Shown here: piece after piece, positions 41,128 through 49,222 of the stretch | Position numbering within the stretch: the first letter of the stretch is position 1 | Layout: the number at the start of each line of letters is the position of its first letter | DNA from: Microbacterium sp. AK031 | GTDB lineage: Bacteria; Actinomycetota; Actinomycetes; Actinomycetales; Microbacteriaceae | NCBI RefSeq assembly: GCF_024807145.1 | Contig: NZ_JANUCA010000002.1 | Location: 248,001-312,000, forward strand | DNA length: 64,000 nucleotides | Direction of reading: 5' to 3' | The notes under the pieces: generated by a model | The model's input: the letters and a program-made list of their open reading frames with translations, nothing else | What the model was told of the DNA's origin: nothing | Database searches by the model: none | Made by a program: the position numbers and the translations under genes

Positions 41128-42221
41128 GTGTCATCTCGGCGTTCGATGCACGACTGCTGCGGGTTCCGCTGACCCGCCCGTGGGCGGCCGATGTCACGTC
41201 CGTCGGCGTGATCGAGACGCACGTCTTGCGCAGTGACGGCGTCGAGGGATGGGGCTTCTCCTGGACGCCTCAGATCGGCGCCGAGACCGTGCTCGCACTG
41301 CTGCAGCACGACATCGCAGACTTCGCCGTCGGTCGCACGAACGATCCGTCCGAACTGTGGCCGCAGGCCTGGGCCCACCTGCACGAAGCGGGCGGGGGCG
41401 GCATCACCACGATCGCACTGTCCGGACTCGACCTCGCACTGTGGGATGCCGCCGCACGAGCCGACGGTGTCTCGGTGTCAGCGCTGCTCGGCACCCGGCG
41501 ATCGAGCGTAGCCGCCTATGGCAGCGGCGTGAACCTGCACTATTCGCTCGACGAGCTCGTCGCCCAGGTGCGGCGCTGGATCGACGCCGGCTTCGACATG
41601 GTGAAGATCAAGGTCGGAAAGCCCTCGGTCGAAGAAGACCTGGAGCGCGTGGCCGCCGTCCGAGAGGTGTTGGGCGCTGATCGTGCGCTCATGATCGACG
41701 CCAACCAGCGCTGGGACCTCGACCGGGCGACCCGCTCCATCGAGGCTCTGGCCGTCCACGACATCGCCTGGATCGAAGAGCCGCTGCGCGCCGACGATCT
41801 CGCCGGCCACGCCGAGCTCGCCCGGCGCCTTCGCACTGCGTCACGCGTGCCGATCGCGCTCGGCGAGAATCTGCACACGGTGTACCGCTTCGAGGACTTC
41901 ATCCGCGCCGAGGCTGCTCAGATCCTGCAACCCAACATCGTGCGGGTCGGCGGCATCACACCGTTCCGCCGGATCGCGGCATCCGTCGCGGACGCGGGAG
42001 CGGTGCTGCACCCGCACCTGCTACCTGAACTCTCCGGACAACTGGCCCTCGCCCTCGACTCCGACGTGCTCGTCGAGGACGTCGAGGACGCCGGGTTCGG
42101 TGCACTCGGCGCGCTCGCCGAGCCCTCCCCCGTCACCATCACCGAAGGTCGCCTCACCGAACGCGCGCACCTCGGGCTCGGCATCCGGTTCGGCGATTCC
42201 AGCGAAAGGACACTGTCATGA
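41124..42221 (+). CDS. Mandelate racemase/muconate lactonizing family enzyme (aldarate dehydratase or lactone cycloisomerase)
   Basis: A 365-residue enolase-superfamily enzyme. The KxK base motif is MVKIKVGKP (about residues 160-168). Metal ligands lie in MIDANQRWD, IEEPL and ALGENLH. A His base is possible in LHPHLLPELSG. This places it in the mandelate racemase subgroup, which includes galactarate, glucarate and gluconate dehydratases and galactarolactone cycloisomerase. In this operon it would turn an aldarate or its lactone into the keto-deoxy acid used by the KdgD-like enzyme. Overlaps both neighbours by 4 bp. Confidence 0.85.
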   Translation: MSVISAFDARLLRVPLTRPWAADVTSVGVIETHVLRSDGVEGWGFSWTPQIGAETVLALLQHDIADFAVGRTNDPSELWPQAWAHLHEAGGGGITTIALSGLDLALWDAAARADGVSVSALLGTRRSSVAAYGSGVNLHYSLDELVAQVRRWIDAGFDMVKIKVGKPSVEEDLERVAAVREVLGADRALMIDANQRWDLDRATRSIEALAVHDIAWIEEPLRADDLAGHAELARRLRTASRVPIALGENLHTVYRFEDFIRAEAAQILQPNIVRVGGITPFRRIAASVADAGAVLHPHLLPELSGQLALALDSDVLVEDVEDAGFGALGALAEPSPVTITEGRLTERAHLGLGIRFGDSSERTLS

Positions 42222-43666
42222 CCATGGCACCCGCAACCACCACCGCAGAGATCGACGTCCTCACTGCCGCCGCATCCGACGCCGCACCGATCTGGCGCGC
42301 CGCCGATGCCGGTGAGCGTGCGGGGTGGCTGCGCGCCATAGCCGATGCGCTGGACACGCACATCGATGAACTCGTCACGATCGCCGATCGCGAGACGCGC
42401 CTCGGCGAGACGCGCCTTCGCGGCGAGGTCGGGCGCACCTCAGGGCAGCTGCGACTGTTCGCCACCGTCGTAGAGGAGGGCTCGTACCTCGAGCTCACTG
42501 TCGACGATGCGGATGCCGTGTCCGGTCGCCCTGAGCTGCGGCGTCAACTCACGGGCGTGGGACCGGTCGCCGTGTTCTCCGCCTCGAACTTCCCGTTCGC
42601 GTTCTCCGTCGCCGGCGGCGACACCGCATCCGCACTCGCGGCGGGCAACCCCGTGATCGTGAAGGCGCACTCCGGACACCCCGACCTGTCGCGTCGCACT
42701 GCAGAGGTCGTCACCGAGGCGCTGCGCGCGGCGGGCGCACCAGAGGGTTCGTTCGCGCTGATCGAAGGCCGAGAAGCGGGAAACGCGCTGGTGCAGCATC
42801 CAGCGATCCAGGCCGCCGGCTTCACCGGCTCCGTCACCGGTGGCCGCGCACTGTTCGATCTCGCGAACGGCCGTCCGGACCCTATCGCGTTCTACGGCGA
42901 GCTCGGCAGCATCAACCCGGTCGTGATCACCCCGACGGCGGCCGCCGCACGCGGTGCGGCACTGGCGACCGGGCTGGTCGGATCCTTCACGCTCGGGGTC
43001 GGACAGTTCTGCACGAAGCCCGGTGTCGTCTTCATACCCCGTGATGCCGGATTCGAAGCGTCCGTCGCCGAAGCCGTCACCGATGCGACCGGCGGGCAGC
43101 TGCTCACCGACCGCATCACCGACGCCTTCCCCGCCGGCATCGACGCGCTGCTCGGATCCTCGTCGGTCGAACTGCTCGGTCGCGGCGCGCCCACCGAGAC
43201 CGGGGCGCAGCCGGTTGTACTCGCCACCGACGCGGCGGCCGTGACGGCCGATCCAGAGGTGCTGCTGGCCGAGGTGTTCGGTCCCGTGACTCTGCTGGTG
43301 CGCTACGACGGCGACGACGACCTGCACGCGGCCCTGCGCGCCGTTCCCGGCAGCCTCACTGCCACGCTGCACTCCGAGGAGGGCGACGAGGTCGCGGCCA
43401 CGCTCGCGCTCCTCGAGAGTCGGGCCGGACGCGTGCTGTTCGCCGGCTGGCCGACCGGGGTCGCCGTCACGTGGTCACAGCACCACGGCGGGCCGTGGCC
43501 GGCGACGACGTCACTGCACACATCGGTGGGCGCAACGGCGATCCGCCGCTTCCTGCGTCCGATCGTCTATCAGGACGCGCCGGCTCACCTGCTTCCCGCC
43601 GCACTGCGCAACGAGGCGATCGCGGCGCTCCCTCACCGACGCAACGGCGTGCTCCGAGTGCCGTGA
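42218..43666 (+). CDS. Aldehyde dehydrogenase, 2,5-dioxovalerate (ketoglutarate semialdehyde) type
   Basis: A 482-residue NADP-preferring aldehyde dehydrogenase. The catalytic Cys is in VGQFCTKPG (about residue 266), the Glu region is FYGELGSINPVV, and the oxyanion Asn region is SASNFPFAFSVAGGD. The FCTKPG motif and GELGSINPV are characteristic of the ketoglutarate semialdehyde dehydrogenase group. It would oxidise 2,5-dioxopentanoate to 2-oxoglutarate, the last step of oxidative uronate/aldarate breakdown. Its ATG overlaps the dehydratase stop by 4 bp. Last gene of the operon, about 200 bp before the MHS transporter. Confidence 0.9.
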   Translation: MTMAPATTTAEIDVLTAAASDAAPIWRAADAGERAGWLRAIADALDTHIDELVTIADRETRLGETRLRGEVGRTSGQLRLFATVVEEGSYLELTVDDADAVSGRPELRRQLTGVGPVAVFSASNFPFAFSVAGGDTASALAAGNPVIVKAHSGHPDLSRRTAEVVTEALRAAGAPEGSFALIEGREAGNALVQHPAIQAAGFTGSVTGGRALFDLANGRPDPIAFYGELGSINPVVITPTAAAARGAALATGLVGSFTLGVGQFCTKPGVVFIPRDAGFEASVAEAVTDATGGQLLTDRITDAFPAGIDALLGSSSVELLGRGAPTETGAQPVVLATDAAAVTADPEVLLAEVFGPVTLLVRYDGDDDLHAALRAVPGSLTATLHSEEGDEVAATLALLESRAGRVLFAGWPTGVAVTWSQHHGGPWPATTSLHTSVGATAIRRFLRPIVYQDAPAHLLPAALRNEAIAALPHRRNGVLRVP

Positions 43667-43867
43667 TCCCCGACGCCCGAGCAGTTCACGCGCCTCATTG
43701 ACGAGCACTACGGTGATGCCCGCTCCGAGGAGCTTCTGCCGTCCCTCATCGACGTTGGCGCCGATGTGCTGTCCGCGCACGCTGTCGCCCTGACCGTGTG
43801 CGAAACGCACATCGCTGCGCACCATGCCGGCTCCTAATGTGGGTGCGACCGCCCACGAAGGAGTGAC
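43667..43867. other. Gap before the MHS transporter; stop-free but unidentified frame
   Basis: The 201-bp gap contains a stop-free plus-strand frame of about 55 codons (starting ...PEQFTRLIDEHYGDA..., ending at TAA near 43838) without a start codon, and an antisense frame over it. I recognise neither. It could be a gene remnant. GAAGGAG near its end is the ribosome binding site of the transporter. Confidence 0.3.
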
Positions 43868-45202
43868 ATGACTGACGTCGCCGCCACAGACATCGACCGA
43901 TCAGGACTCGACACCAAGGACCAGCGCCGCCGCGCCATCATCGGCAGTTCGGTGGGAACCATCATCGAGTGGTACGACTTCACGCTGTACGGGCTCGCGT
44001 CGGCGCTGATCTTCGCACCGCTGTTCTTCCCCGGCGCCGGCACCCTCGCCGGCACGCTCGGAGCGTTCGCGACCTTCGCTGTCGGTTTCGGCGCCCGCCC
44101 GGTCGGCGGCCTGATCTTCGCGCACTTCGGCGATCGCATCGGCCGCAAGACCACACTGCTCACGACCCTGCTGATGATGGGCCTGGCCACGACGCTCATC
44201 GGCCTGCTGCCGACGGGAGAGTCGATCGGCATCTGGGCGCCGATCCTGCTGATCGTGCTTCGGCTGTTCCAGGGCGCGGGTGCCGGTGCGGAGTTCGCCG
44301 GCGCCATGACCATGGCCAGTGAGTCCGCTCCGACGAAGAACCGCGCGTTCGTCGCCGGCTTCCCCGGCTCCGCCGTGTACGTCGGCATGGCGCTGGCCAC
44401 GTGCTGCTTCGCCCTGGTGAGCCTGATGCCCAGCGAGCTCTTCCTGGCGTGGGGCTGGCGCATCCCCTTCGTCGCCAGTATTGTCATCGTCGCATTCGCG
44501 CTGTACTTCCGTCTGCGGGTGAAAGAGACCGCGGCGTTCAAGGCGGCCGAGCGCAAGGGTGAGGTGACGACGGCGCCGCTCGTCGAAGCCGTCCGCACGC
44601 ATTGGCGGATCCTCCTTCCTGGCATGGCGCTCTTCGTCTTCGCCCTGCCGTGGGTCTACGTCGTGCAGACATACTCGCTGAACTACACGACCGGCACCCT
44701 GTCGGTAGACCCGACGCATGCCCTGATCGGGCTCGTCATCGCAGAACTCCTCACGATCCCGGTCACGCTACTGTGCGGCCGCCTCGCGGACCGCATCGGG
44801 CGCAAACCGGTGCTCATGGCCGCAGCGATCTTCGGCGTGGTGTTCGCGTTCCCGATGTTCTGGTTGTTCAACACGGAGAACTCCTGGCTGGTCGGCCTGT
44901 CACTGATCCTCGGCCTCGCTGTCATCCAGGGCGGGACGATCGGGGTCAGTGCAGCGATGCTGGCCGAGTTGTTCCCCACCCGCATGCGCTGGAGCGGCAT
45001 CGCGATCTCGCGTGAGATCCCTGCAGCTCTGGTCGGCGGCACGGCGCCGCTCGTCGCAACCGCGCTGGTCGCTGCGACCGGCGGGTCACCGTGGCTTGTG
45101 GCCGTCTACCTCATCGTGCTCAGTGTGATCGGGATCGTCGGGATCCGGTTCCTTCCGGAGACTCTGCACCGCGGGGTCGAGGCCACCGAGCTACAGCACT
45201 GA
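43868..45202 (+). CDS. MHS family MFS transporter (metabolite:H+ symporter)
   Basis: A 444-residue, 12-helix carrier of the metabolite:proton symporter subfamily (KgtP, ShiA and ProP relatives). IIEWYDFTLYGLAS in helix 1 and HFGDRIGRKTTLL after helix 2 are clear signatures, with RLFQGAGAGAEFAGA in helix 4 and CGRLADRIGRKPVL repeated in the second half. Such carriers import organic acids. Placement after the aldarate operon suggests uptake of a uronate, aldarate or related acid. A strong GAAGGAG Shine-Dalgarno precedes the ATG. The stop is 2 bp from the convergent ornithine aminotransferase gene. Confidence 0.9.
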   Translation: MTDVAATDIDRSGLDTKDQRRRAIIGSSVGTIIEWYDFTLYGLASALIFAPLFFPGAGTLAGTLGAFATFAVGFGARPVGGLIFAHFGDRIGRKTTLLTTLLMMGLATTLIGLLPTGESIGIWAPILLIVLRLFQGAGAGAEFAGAMTMASESAPTKNRAFVAGFPGSAVYVGMALATCCFALVSLMPSELFLAWGWRIPFVASIVIVAFALYFRLRVKETAAFKAAERKGEVTTAPLVEAVRTHWRILLPGMALFVFALPWVYVVQTYSLNYTTGTLSVDPTHALIGLVIAELLTIPVTLLCGRLADRIGRKPVLMAAAIFGVVFAFPMFWLFNTENSWLVGLSLILGLAVIQGGTIGVSAAMLAELFPTRMRWSGIAISREIPAALVGGTAPLVATALVAATGGSPWLVAVYLIVLSVIGIVGIRFLPETLHRGVEATELQH

Positions 45203-45204
45203 CG

Positions 45205-46404
45205 TCAGCTCTCAAGCACCAGCCGAAGCTGCTCGAGGGCCCAGTCGATCTCGGTCGCGCGGATCACCAACGGCGGAGCGATGCGGATCGTCTGGCCGTG
45301 CGTGTCTTTGACGAGCACGCCGCGTTCCATCAGCTTCTCGCTGATCTCCCGGCCCGTACCGTGCGCGGGGTCGATGTCGGCACCGGCCCACAGGCCTGCG
45401 ACGCGCACGGTGGTGACGCCATGGCCGACGAGCTTCTGCAGCCCCCGCTCGAGGTGCGCGCCGAGCGCGCGGGCGCGCTCCTGGAACTCACCCGTCTCCA
45501 GCATTTCCACGACGCGCAGTCCGACCGCAGCTGCGAGCGGGTTCCCGCCGAACGTCGAACCGTGCTCACCCGGCCGGATCACGCCGAGCACGTCACGGTC
45601 ACCGACGACGGCAGAGACCGGAAGGATGCCGCCGCCGAGTGCCTTGCCCAGCAGATACAGATCGGGCACGACGCCTTCGCGGTCGCACGCGAACGTCTCA
45701 CCGACGCGGCCGAGTCCGGCCTGGATCTCGTCCGCGATGAACAGCACGTTCTTCTCGGTGCAGATCTCGCGGACGCGCGTGAGATAGCCCGCAGGCGGGA
45801 TGATCACTCCGGCCTCGCCCTGGATCGGCTCGACGAGCACGGCCGCCGTGTCATCCGTGATGGCGGCGGCGATCGCATCCGCATCACCGAACGGCACCGC
45901 GTCGAAACCGGGCGTGTACGGTCCGAAGTCGTCGCGGGCCGACTCGTCGTCGCTGAAGCTGACGATCGTCGTGGTGCGGCCGTGGAAGTTGCCGGCGGCG
46001 ACGACGATGCGCGCCTTTCCGGGGGCGATGCCCTTGACCCGGTAACCCCACGCACGGGCGACCTTGATGCCCGTCTCGACGGCCTCGGCGCCGGTGTTCA
46101 TCGGCAGCACGAGCTCCTTGCCGCACAGCCGGGCAAGCGCGTCTGCGAAGGGCTCGAGCCGGTCGCTCATGAACGCACGGCTCACGAGTGTCACGCGGTC
46201 GAGCTGTGCTTTCGCGGCCGCGACGAGATCCGGATGCCGGTGGCCGAAGTTCACGGCCGAGTAGGCGGCGAGCAGATCGAGGTACCGTTTGCCTTCGATG
46301 TCGGTGACCCACGCGCCCTCACCGGATGCGACCGTGACGGGCAGCGGACTGTAGTTCCGGGCGACGTGCGTCTCGGTTCCTGCGGGAGCCGGTGCTGTGG
46401 TCAT
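45205..46404 (-). CDS. rocD: Ornithine-oxo-acid transaminase
   Basis: A 399-residue class III PLP aminotransferase. PLP Lys is in LYLLGKALGGG, the Asp in LFIADEIQAGLGR, and the phosphate region in MNTGAEAVETGIKVAR. Length, YLDLLAAYSAVNFGHRHP and GEHGSTFGGNPLAAA match RocD, which converts ornithine and 2-oxoglutarate into glutamate semialdehyde and glutamate. ATG 46404 overlaps the stop of the ddaH-like gene (ATGA), so the two are co-translated. The product feeds the P5C dehydrogenase half of PutA encoded at 49223. Confidence 0.93.
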   Translation of the reverse strand: MTTAPAPAGTETHVARNYSPLPVTVASGEGAWVTDIEGKRYLDLLAAYSAVNFGHRHPDLVAAAKAQLDRVTLVSRAFMSDRLEPFADALARLCGKELVLPMNTGAEAVETGIKVARAWGYRVKGIAPGKARIVVAAGNFHGRTTTIVSFSDDESARDDFGPYTPGFDAVPFGDADAIAAAITDDTAAVLVEPIQGEAGVIIPPAGYLTRVREICTEKNVLFIADEIQAGLGRVGETFACDREGVVPDLYLLGKALGGGILPVSAVVGDRDVLGVIRPGEHGSTFGGNPLAAAVGLRVVEMLETGEFQERARALGAHLERGLQKLVGHGVTTVRVAGLWAGADIDPAHGTGREISEKLMERGVLVKDTHGQTIRIAPPLVIRATEIDWALEQLRLVLES

Positions 46405-47297
46405 GCGCCCACCCCCGAGTCGGCCGCCGCGCGCAGTTCGAGCGTGCAGCACTTGATGCCGCCGCCGCCGAGCAGCAGCTCGGAAAGGTCGACGGTGATG
46501 GGGTTGTAACCGCGCTCGCGCAGCTGCTTCTCGAAGCCGACAGCGCGCGGCGAGATGATGACGTTGTATCCATCGCTCGCCGAGTTCAACCCAAACACTG
46601 CGCCGTCCGCATCGGCGACGAGGATGGCGTCCGGGAACCGCTCTTCCAGGAGCGCGCGGCTGGCGTCGTCGAAGGCACCAGGCAGATAGGCGATGTTCGC
46701 ACGTTCCGGGCCACCGTTCTCTGCGCCCTCGACGGGGTCGAGCACCGAGAGGGCGGTGTCGAGGTGGTAGAAACGCGGGTCGACGAGATTCAGGGAGATG
46801 ACCTCGCGGCCGAACACGTCCCCCACTTCCCGGTGACTGTCGCCGGCGGAGCGGAATCCGGTGCCGGCCAGGATCGTGTCGCCGACGAGCAGGAAGTCGC
46901 CCTCACCCTCGTTGACCTCTTCCGGCTCGACCGTGTCGAAGCCGTTGGCGCGGAACCAGTCCGCGAATGCGGGCGCCTCACCGGCGCGCTCGACGAAGCG
47001 GAACTTCGGCACGTACGCACGTCCGTCGATCACGAAGCCGCCGTTGGCTGTGTACACCATGTCGGGGAAGCCCTCGAGCGGATCGATCAGCTCCACCTCG
47101 TGGCCGAGCTGCAGATAGAGGTCGTACAGCTTCTGCCACTGCGCCACGGCCTTCGCCGTGTCGGTGGAGTTCGCCGGTTCCATCCAGGGGTTGATCTTGT
47201 AGCTCACCGTGAAGTGCTCGGGGCGGCACATCAGGTACCGGCGGTGCTGCGCGGTGCGTGTGGGCGTGGGGGTGGTGACGGTTTCTGGCGTCGACAT
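46401..47297 (-). CDS. ddaH: Dimethylargininase / arginine-modifying amidinotransferase-fold enzyme
   Basis: A 298-residue pentein-fold protein. The catalytic Cys is in GGIKCCTLEL at the C terminus, the His lies in FYHLDTALSVLD, and early NPWM plus DMVYTANGGFVI give the substrate loop. This resembles N,N-dimethylarginine dimethylaminohydrolase, which makes citrulline and an amine. Actinobacterial homologues beside rocD may instead act on arginine-related compounds, so the exact substrate is open. ATG 47297 has GAGGAG upstream. The 172-bp gap before it holds the probable promoter (TAGTCT -10-like). First gene of the ddaH-rocD operon. Confidence 0.82.
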   Translation of the reverse strand: MSTPETVTTPTPTRTAQHRRYLMCRPEHFTVSYKINPWMEPANSTDTAKAVAQWQKLYDLYLQLGHEVELIDPLEGFPDMVYTANGGFVIDGRAYVPKFRFVERAGEAPAFADWFRANGFDTVEPEEVNEGEGDFLLVGDTILAGTGFRSAGDSHREVGDVFGREVISLNLVDPRFYHLDTALSVLDPVEGAENGGPERANIAYLPGAFDDASRALLEERFPDAILVADADGAVFGLNSASDGYNVIISPRAVGFEKQLRERGYNPITVDLSELLLGGGGIKCCTLELRAAADSGVGA

Positions 47298-47469
47298 CTT
47301 GCTCCTCGAAGAGATGCGGCGGACGCTGTCCAGGGGCCCGGCGGAAGTTCGACCCACCGCTCAATGCCGAGACTAGCGGGGAAGATGCGACGCAGGCACG
47401 CCAGTGTTCATTGTGTCATCCGAATCTGTGGATGCGCCACTGCACACCCGTCGCGACGCCATCGGCGCC

Positions 47470-48477
47470 TCACTGCTCTACCCTGACCACGACCTTCCCC
47501 ACGGTGTGGCCGGCCTCGACGTGGGCAAGCGCCGTGTTCGCCTGCGCGAATGAGTATGTGCGCTCGATCACCGGGGTGATCCGGCCTGCACGTGCGAGTT
47601 CGATGAGCGCGGCCGTCATCTCCGGCTTCGGCATCGCCATGAGCGAGCGGATGCGGCGACTCGATCCGATCGAGAGGAGGGCGGCGCGCAGCATCCGCGG
47701 TAGAGGCCCGAGTACGCTTCCGCCGCCTCCGCCGACCATCACCAGGGTTCCCTCGGGCGTCAGCATGTCGCGCAGCGCGCGCAGCGGTCGAGTCCCCACG
47801 ATGTCGATGATGGCGTCGTACCTTCTGCCGGCAGGCGGAGCCGACGCCGATGCGGTTCGATCGTCGAACGTGCGCATCGCGCCGATTCCTTCCAGAAGCG
47901 TGCGATTGCGATCGCTGCAGGTCGCATCGACTTCGGCGCCGCGAACAGCGGCGAGCTGCACCACGAAGGTGCCGACGCCACCTGATCCGCCGAGCACCAG
48001 CACCCGGTGCCCGCTCTCGACGCCCGCAAGATCGAGCGCCTGCTGCGCGGTGCCGGCCGAGACCGACAGCGTCGCCGCGACGCCCGGTTCGACATCGTCG
48101 GGTCGTGCCACGAGCCGCGCGGCAGGTGCCACGACGAATGTCGCGAGTCCTCCGCCGGCGTTCAGCTCCGCGACGACTTCTTCGCCGATGCGCTCCTGCG
48201 AGACATCCTCGCCGACGGCGACGACCGTTCCTGCGACGTCGATGCCCCGGATCGGCTGCTTCGGACGCCGCAGCCCGAACGCAAGGCGCGCGAGCCGAGG
48301 GTCTCCGAGCAGCAGGCGCACATCGCCGGCCGCGAGCGCTGTCGCCCTCACTCGCAGAAGCACCTGGCCTTTGCCGGGCCGAGGCGCGTCGACCTGCTGC
48401 TGCACTGTTCCTGAGGCTGGACCGTAGTCGGTGCCGAGCCAGGCGGTCATCGTGGTGGGAATCGTTGCGGTGTCCAT
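47470..48477 (-). CDS. MDR family NAD(P)-dependent quinone oxidoreductase/alcohol dehydrogenase
   Basis: A 335-residue medium-chain reductase without the structural or catalytic zinc cysteines, i.e. quinone-oxidoreductase-like. An N-terminal GroES-like domain (VRATALAAGDVRLLLGDP, RGIDVAGTVVAVG) is followed by a Rossmann domain with LVLGGSGGVGTFVVQLA. The substrate is unknown. GGAGGATTGAG precedes the ATG. It follows the HTH regulator gene by one base on the same strand, so it is the third gene of that operon or is read through from it. Confidence 0.87.
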   Translation of the reverse strand: MDTATIPTTMTAWLGTDYGPASGTVQQQVDAPRPGKGQVLLRVRATALAAGDVRLLLGDPRLARLAFGLRRPKQPIRGIDVAGTVVAVGEDVSQERIGEEVVAELNAGGGLATFVVAPAARLVARPDDVEPGVAATLSVSAGTAQQALDLAGVESGHRVLVLGGSGGVGTFVVQLAAVRGAEVDATCSDRNRTLLEGIGAMRTFDDRTASASAPPAGRRYDAIIDIVGTRPLRALRDMLTPEGTLVMVGGGGGSVLGPLPRMLRAALLSIGSSRRIRSLMAMPKPEMTAALIELARAGRITPVIERTYSFAQANTALAHVEAGHTVGKVVVRVEQ

Positions 48478-48478
48478 C

Positions 48479-48694
48479 TCAATCCTCCGGGTATTGGAAG
48501 AGATCGTCGATGCCGACCTCGAAAGCGCGGGCGATCTGAAAAGCGAGTTCGAGCGTGGGAGAGTATCTTCCCTGCTCGATCGCGATGAGCGTCTGCCGCG
48601 TGACGCCGATGCGACTGGCGAGATCGGCCTGGGTGATCCCGGCTTCCTCGCGTCTGGAGCGGATGCTGTTGGTGACGAGTGTGGGCTTGACCAT
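48479..48694 (-). CDS. Small XRE-type HTH regulator
   Basis: A 71-residue Cro/CI-type helix-turn-helix protein, nearly all DNA-binding domain: RSRREEAGITQADLASRIGV then TRQTLIAIEQGRYSPTLELA. It resembles the YozG/small XRE group usually encoded next to a short membrane protein. The ATG at 48694 overlaps the stop of the membrane protein gene by one base (TGATG). The likely target is the 20-bp-arm inverted repeat at 49128-49196 at the head of the operon, so autoregulation is inferred. Confidence 0.88.
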   Translation of the reverse strand: MVKPTLVTNSIRSRREEAGITQADLASRIGVTRQTLIAIEQGRYSPTLELAFQIARAFEVGIDDLFQYPED

Positions 48695-49116
48695 CAGACG
48701 AGCCCACGACGGTAGGCGATGATCCGGGCAATACCGCCGATGAAAGCTGAGACGGCGAAGCCGAAGAACATGGCGTTGGCGATCCAGAACGCATCCGCGC
48801 CGATGGCGCACAACACGATGACGCCGAGACCTGCGATGACGAGGAATGAGTGCTCGACGCGCCCTCCCATCCGGTCGATGTCGCGATCGCGGACATCCGT
48901 GGCCGTCGCACCCTTCGGATCACGCGCCCCGGCGAACATCCCCCATAGGATGCTGACCACGATGCTGATGCCGATCGTCCACAGCATGATCGGGAACCAG
49001 TCGACCGCCGCGAGCGGCCCACCTCCCGCTCGCTGCAGGATGACGATGACGTAGCTGGGAATCATGACTGCCGTGACGATCAGCCCGACCCATGTGTTGC
49101 GTTCCGTATAGACCAT
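48694..49116 (-). CDS. Small membrane protein of the HTH/membrane-protein pair
   Basis: A 140-residue protein with four predicted helices (about residues 9-28, 40-62, 88-105 and 108-130) and a charged loop DPKGATATDVRDRDIDRMGG between helices 2 and 3. This topology is typical of short membrane proteins encoded just upstream of small XRE regulators, whose function is not established. ATG 49116 has GGAG upstream. Its promoter lies within a strong inverted repeat. Confidence 0.75.
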   Translation of the reverse strand: MVYTERNTWVGLIVTAVMIPSYVIVILQRAGGGPLAAVDWFPIMLWTIGISIVVSILWGMFAGARDPKGATATDVRDRDIDRMGGRVEHSFLVIAGLGVIVLCAIGADAFWIANAMFFGFAVSAFIGGIARIIAYRRGLV

Positions 49117-49127
49117 GGCGCATCTCC

Positions 49128-49196
49128 GATGTAAAGGATTCTTGACATCTCGAACGTACCGCCGCCGCGGCATCCGTGTCAAGAATTTTTTACATC
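49128..49196. promoter_or_regulatory. Operator-promoter with 20-bp inverted repeat
   Basis: Arms at 49128-49147 and 49177-49196 match at 18 of 20 positions (each ends in TTCTTGACA) with 29 bp between them. Each arm carries a TTGACA -35 box pointing inward. The minus-strand one can drive the membrane protein/HTH operon and the plus-strand one could fire toward the gap before putA. The symmetry suggests a dimeric regulator, most simply the HTH protein encoded in the operon. Confidence 0.7.
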
Positions 49197-49222
49197 GCGT
49201 CGCTGATCAATCGCGCCGCTGG

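Noticed and set aside
45091..46509. 472-codon plus-strand open frame
   Set aside because: Shadow of rocD on the opposite strand; no start signal or domain.
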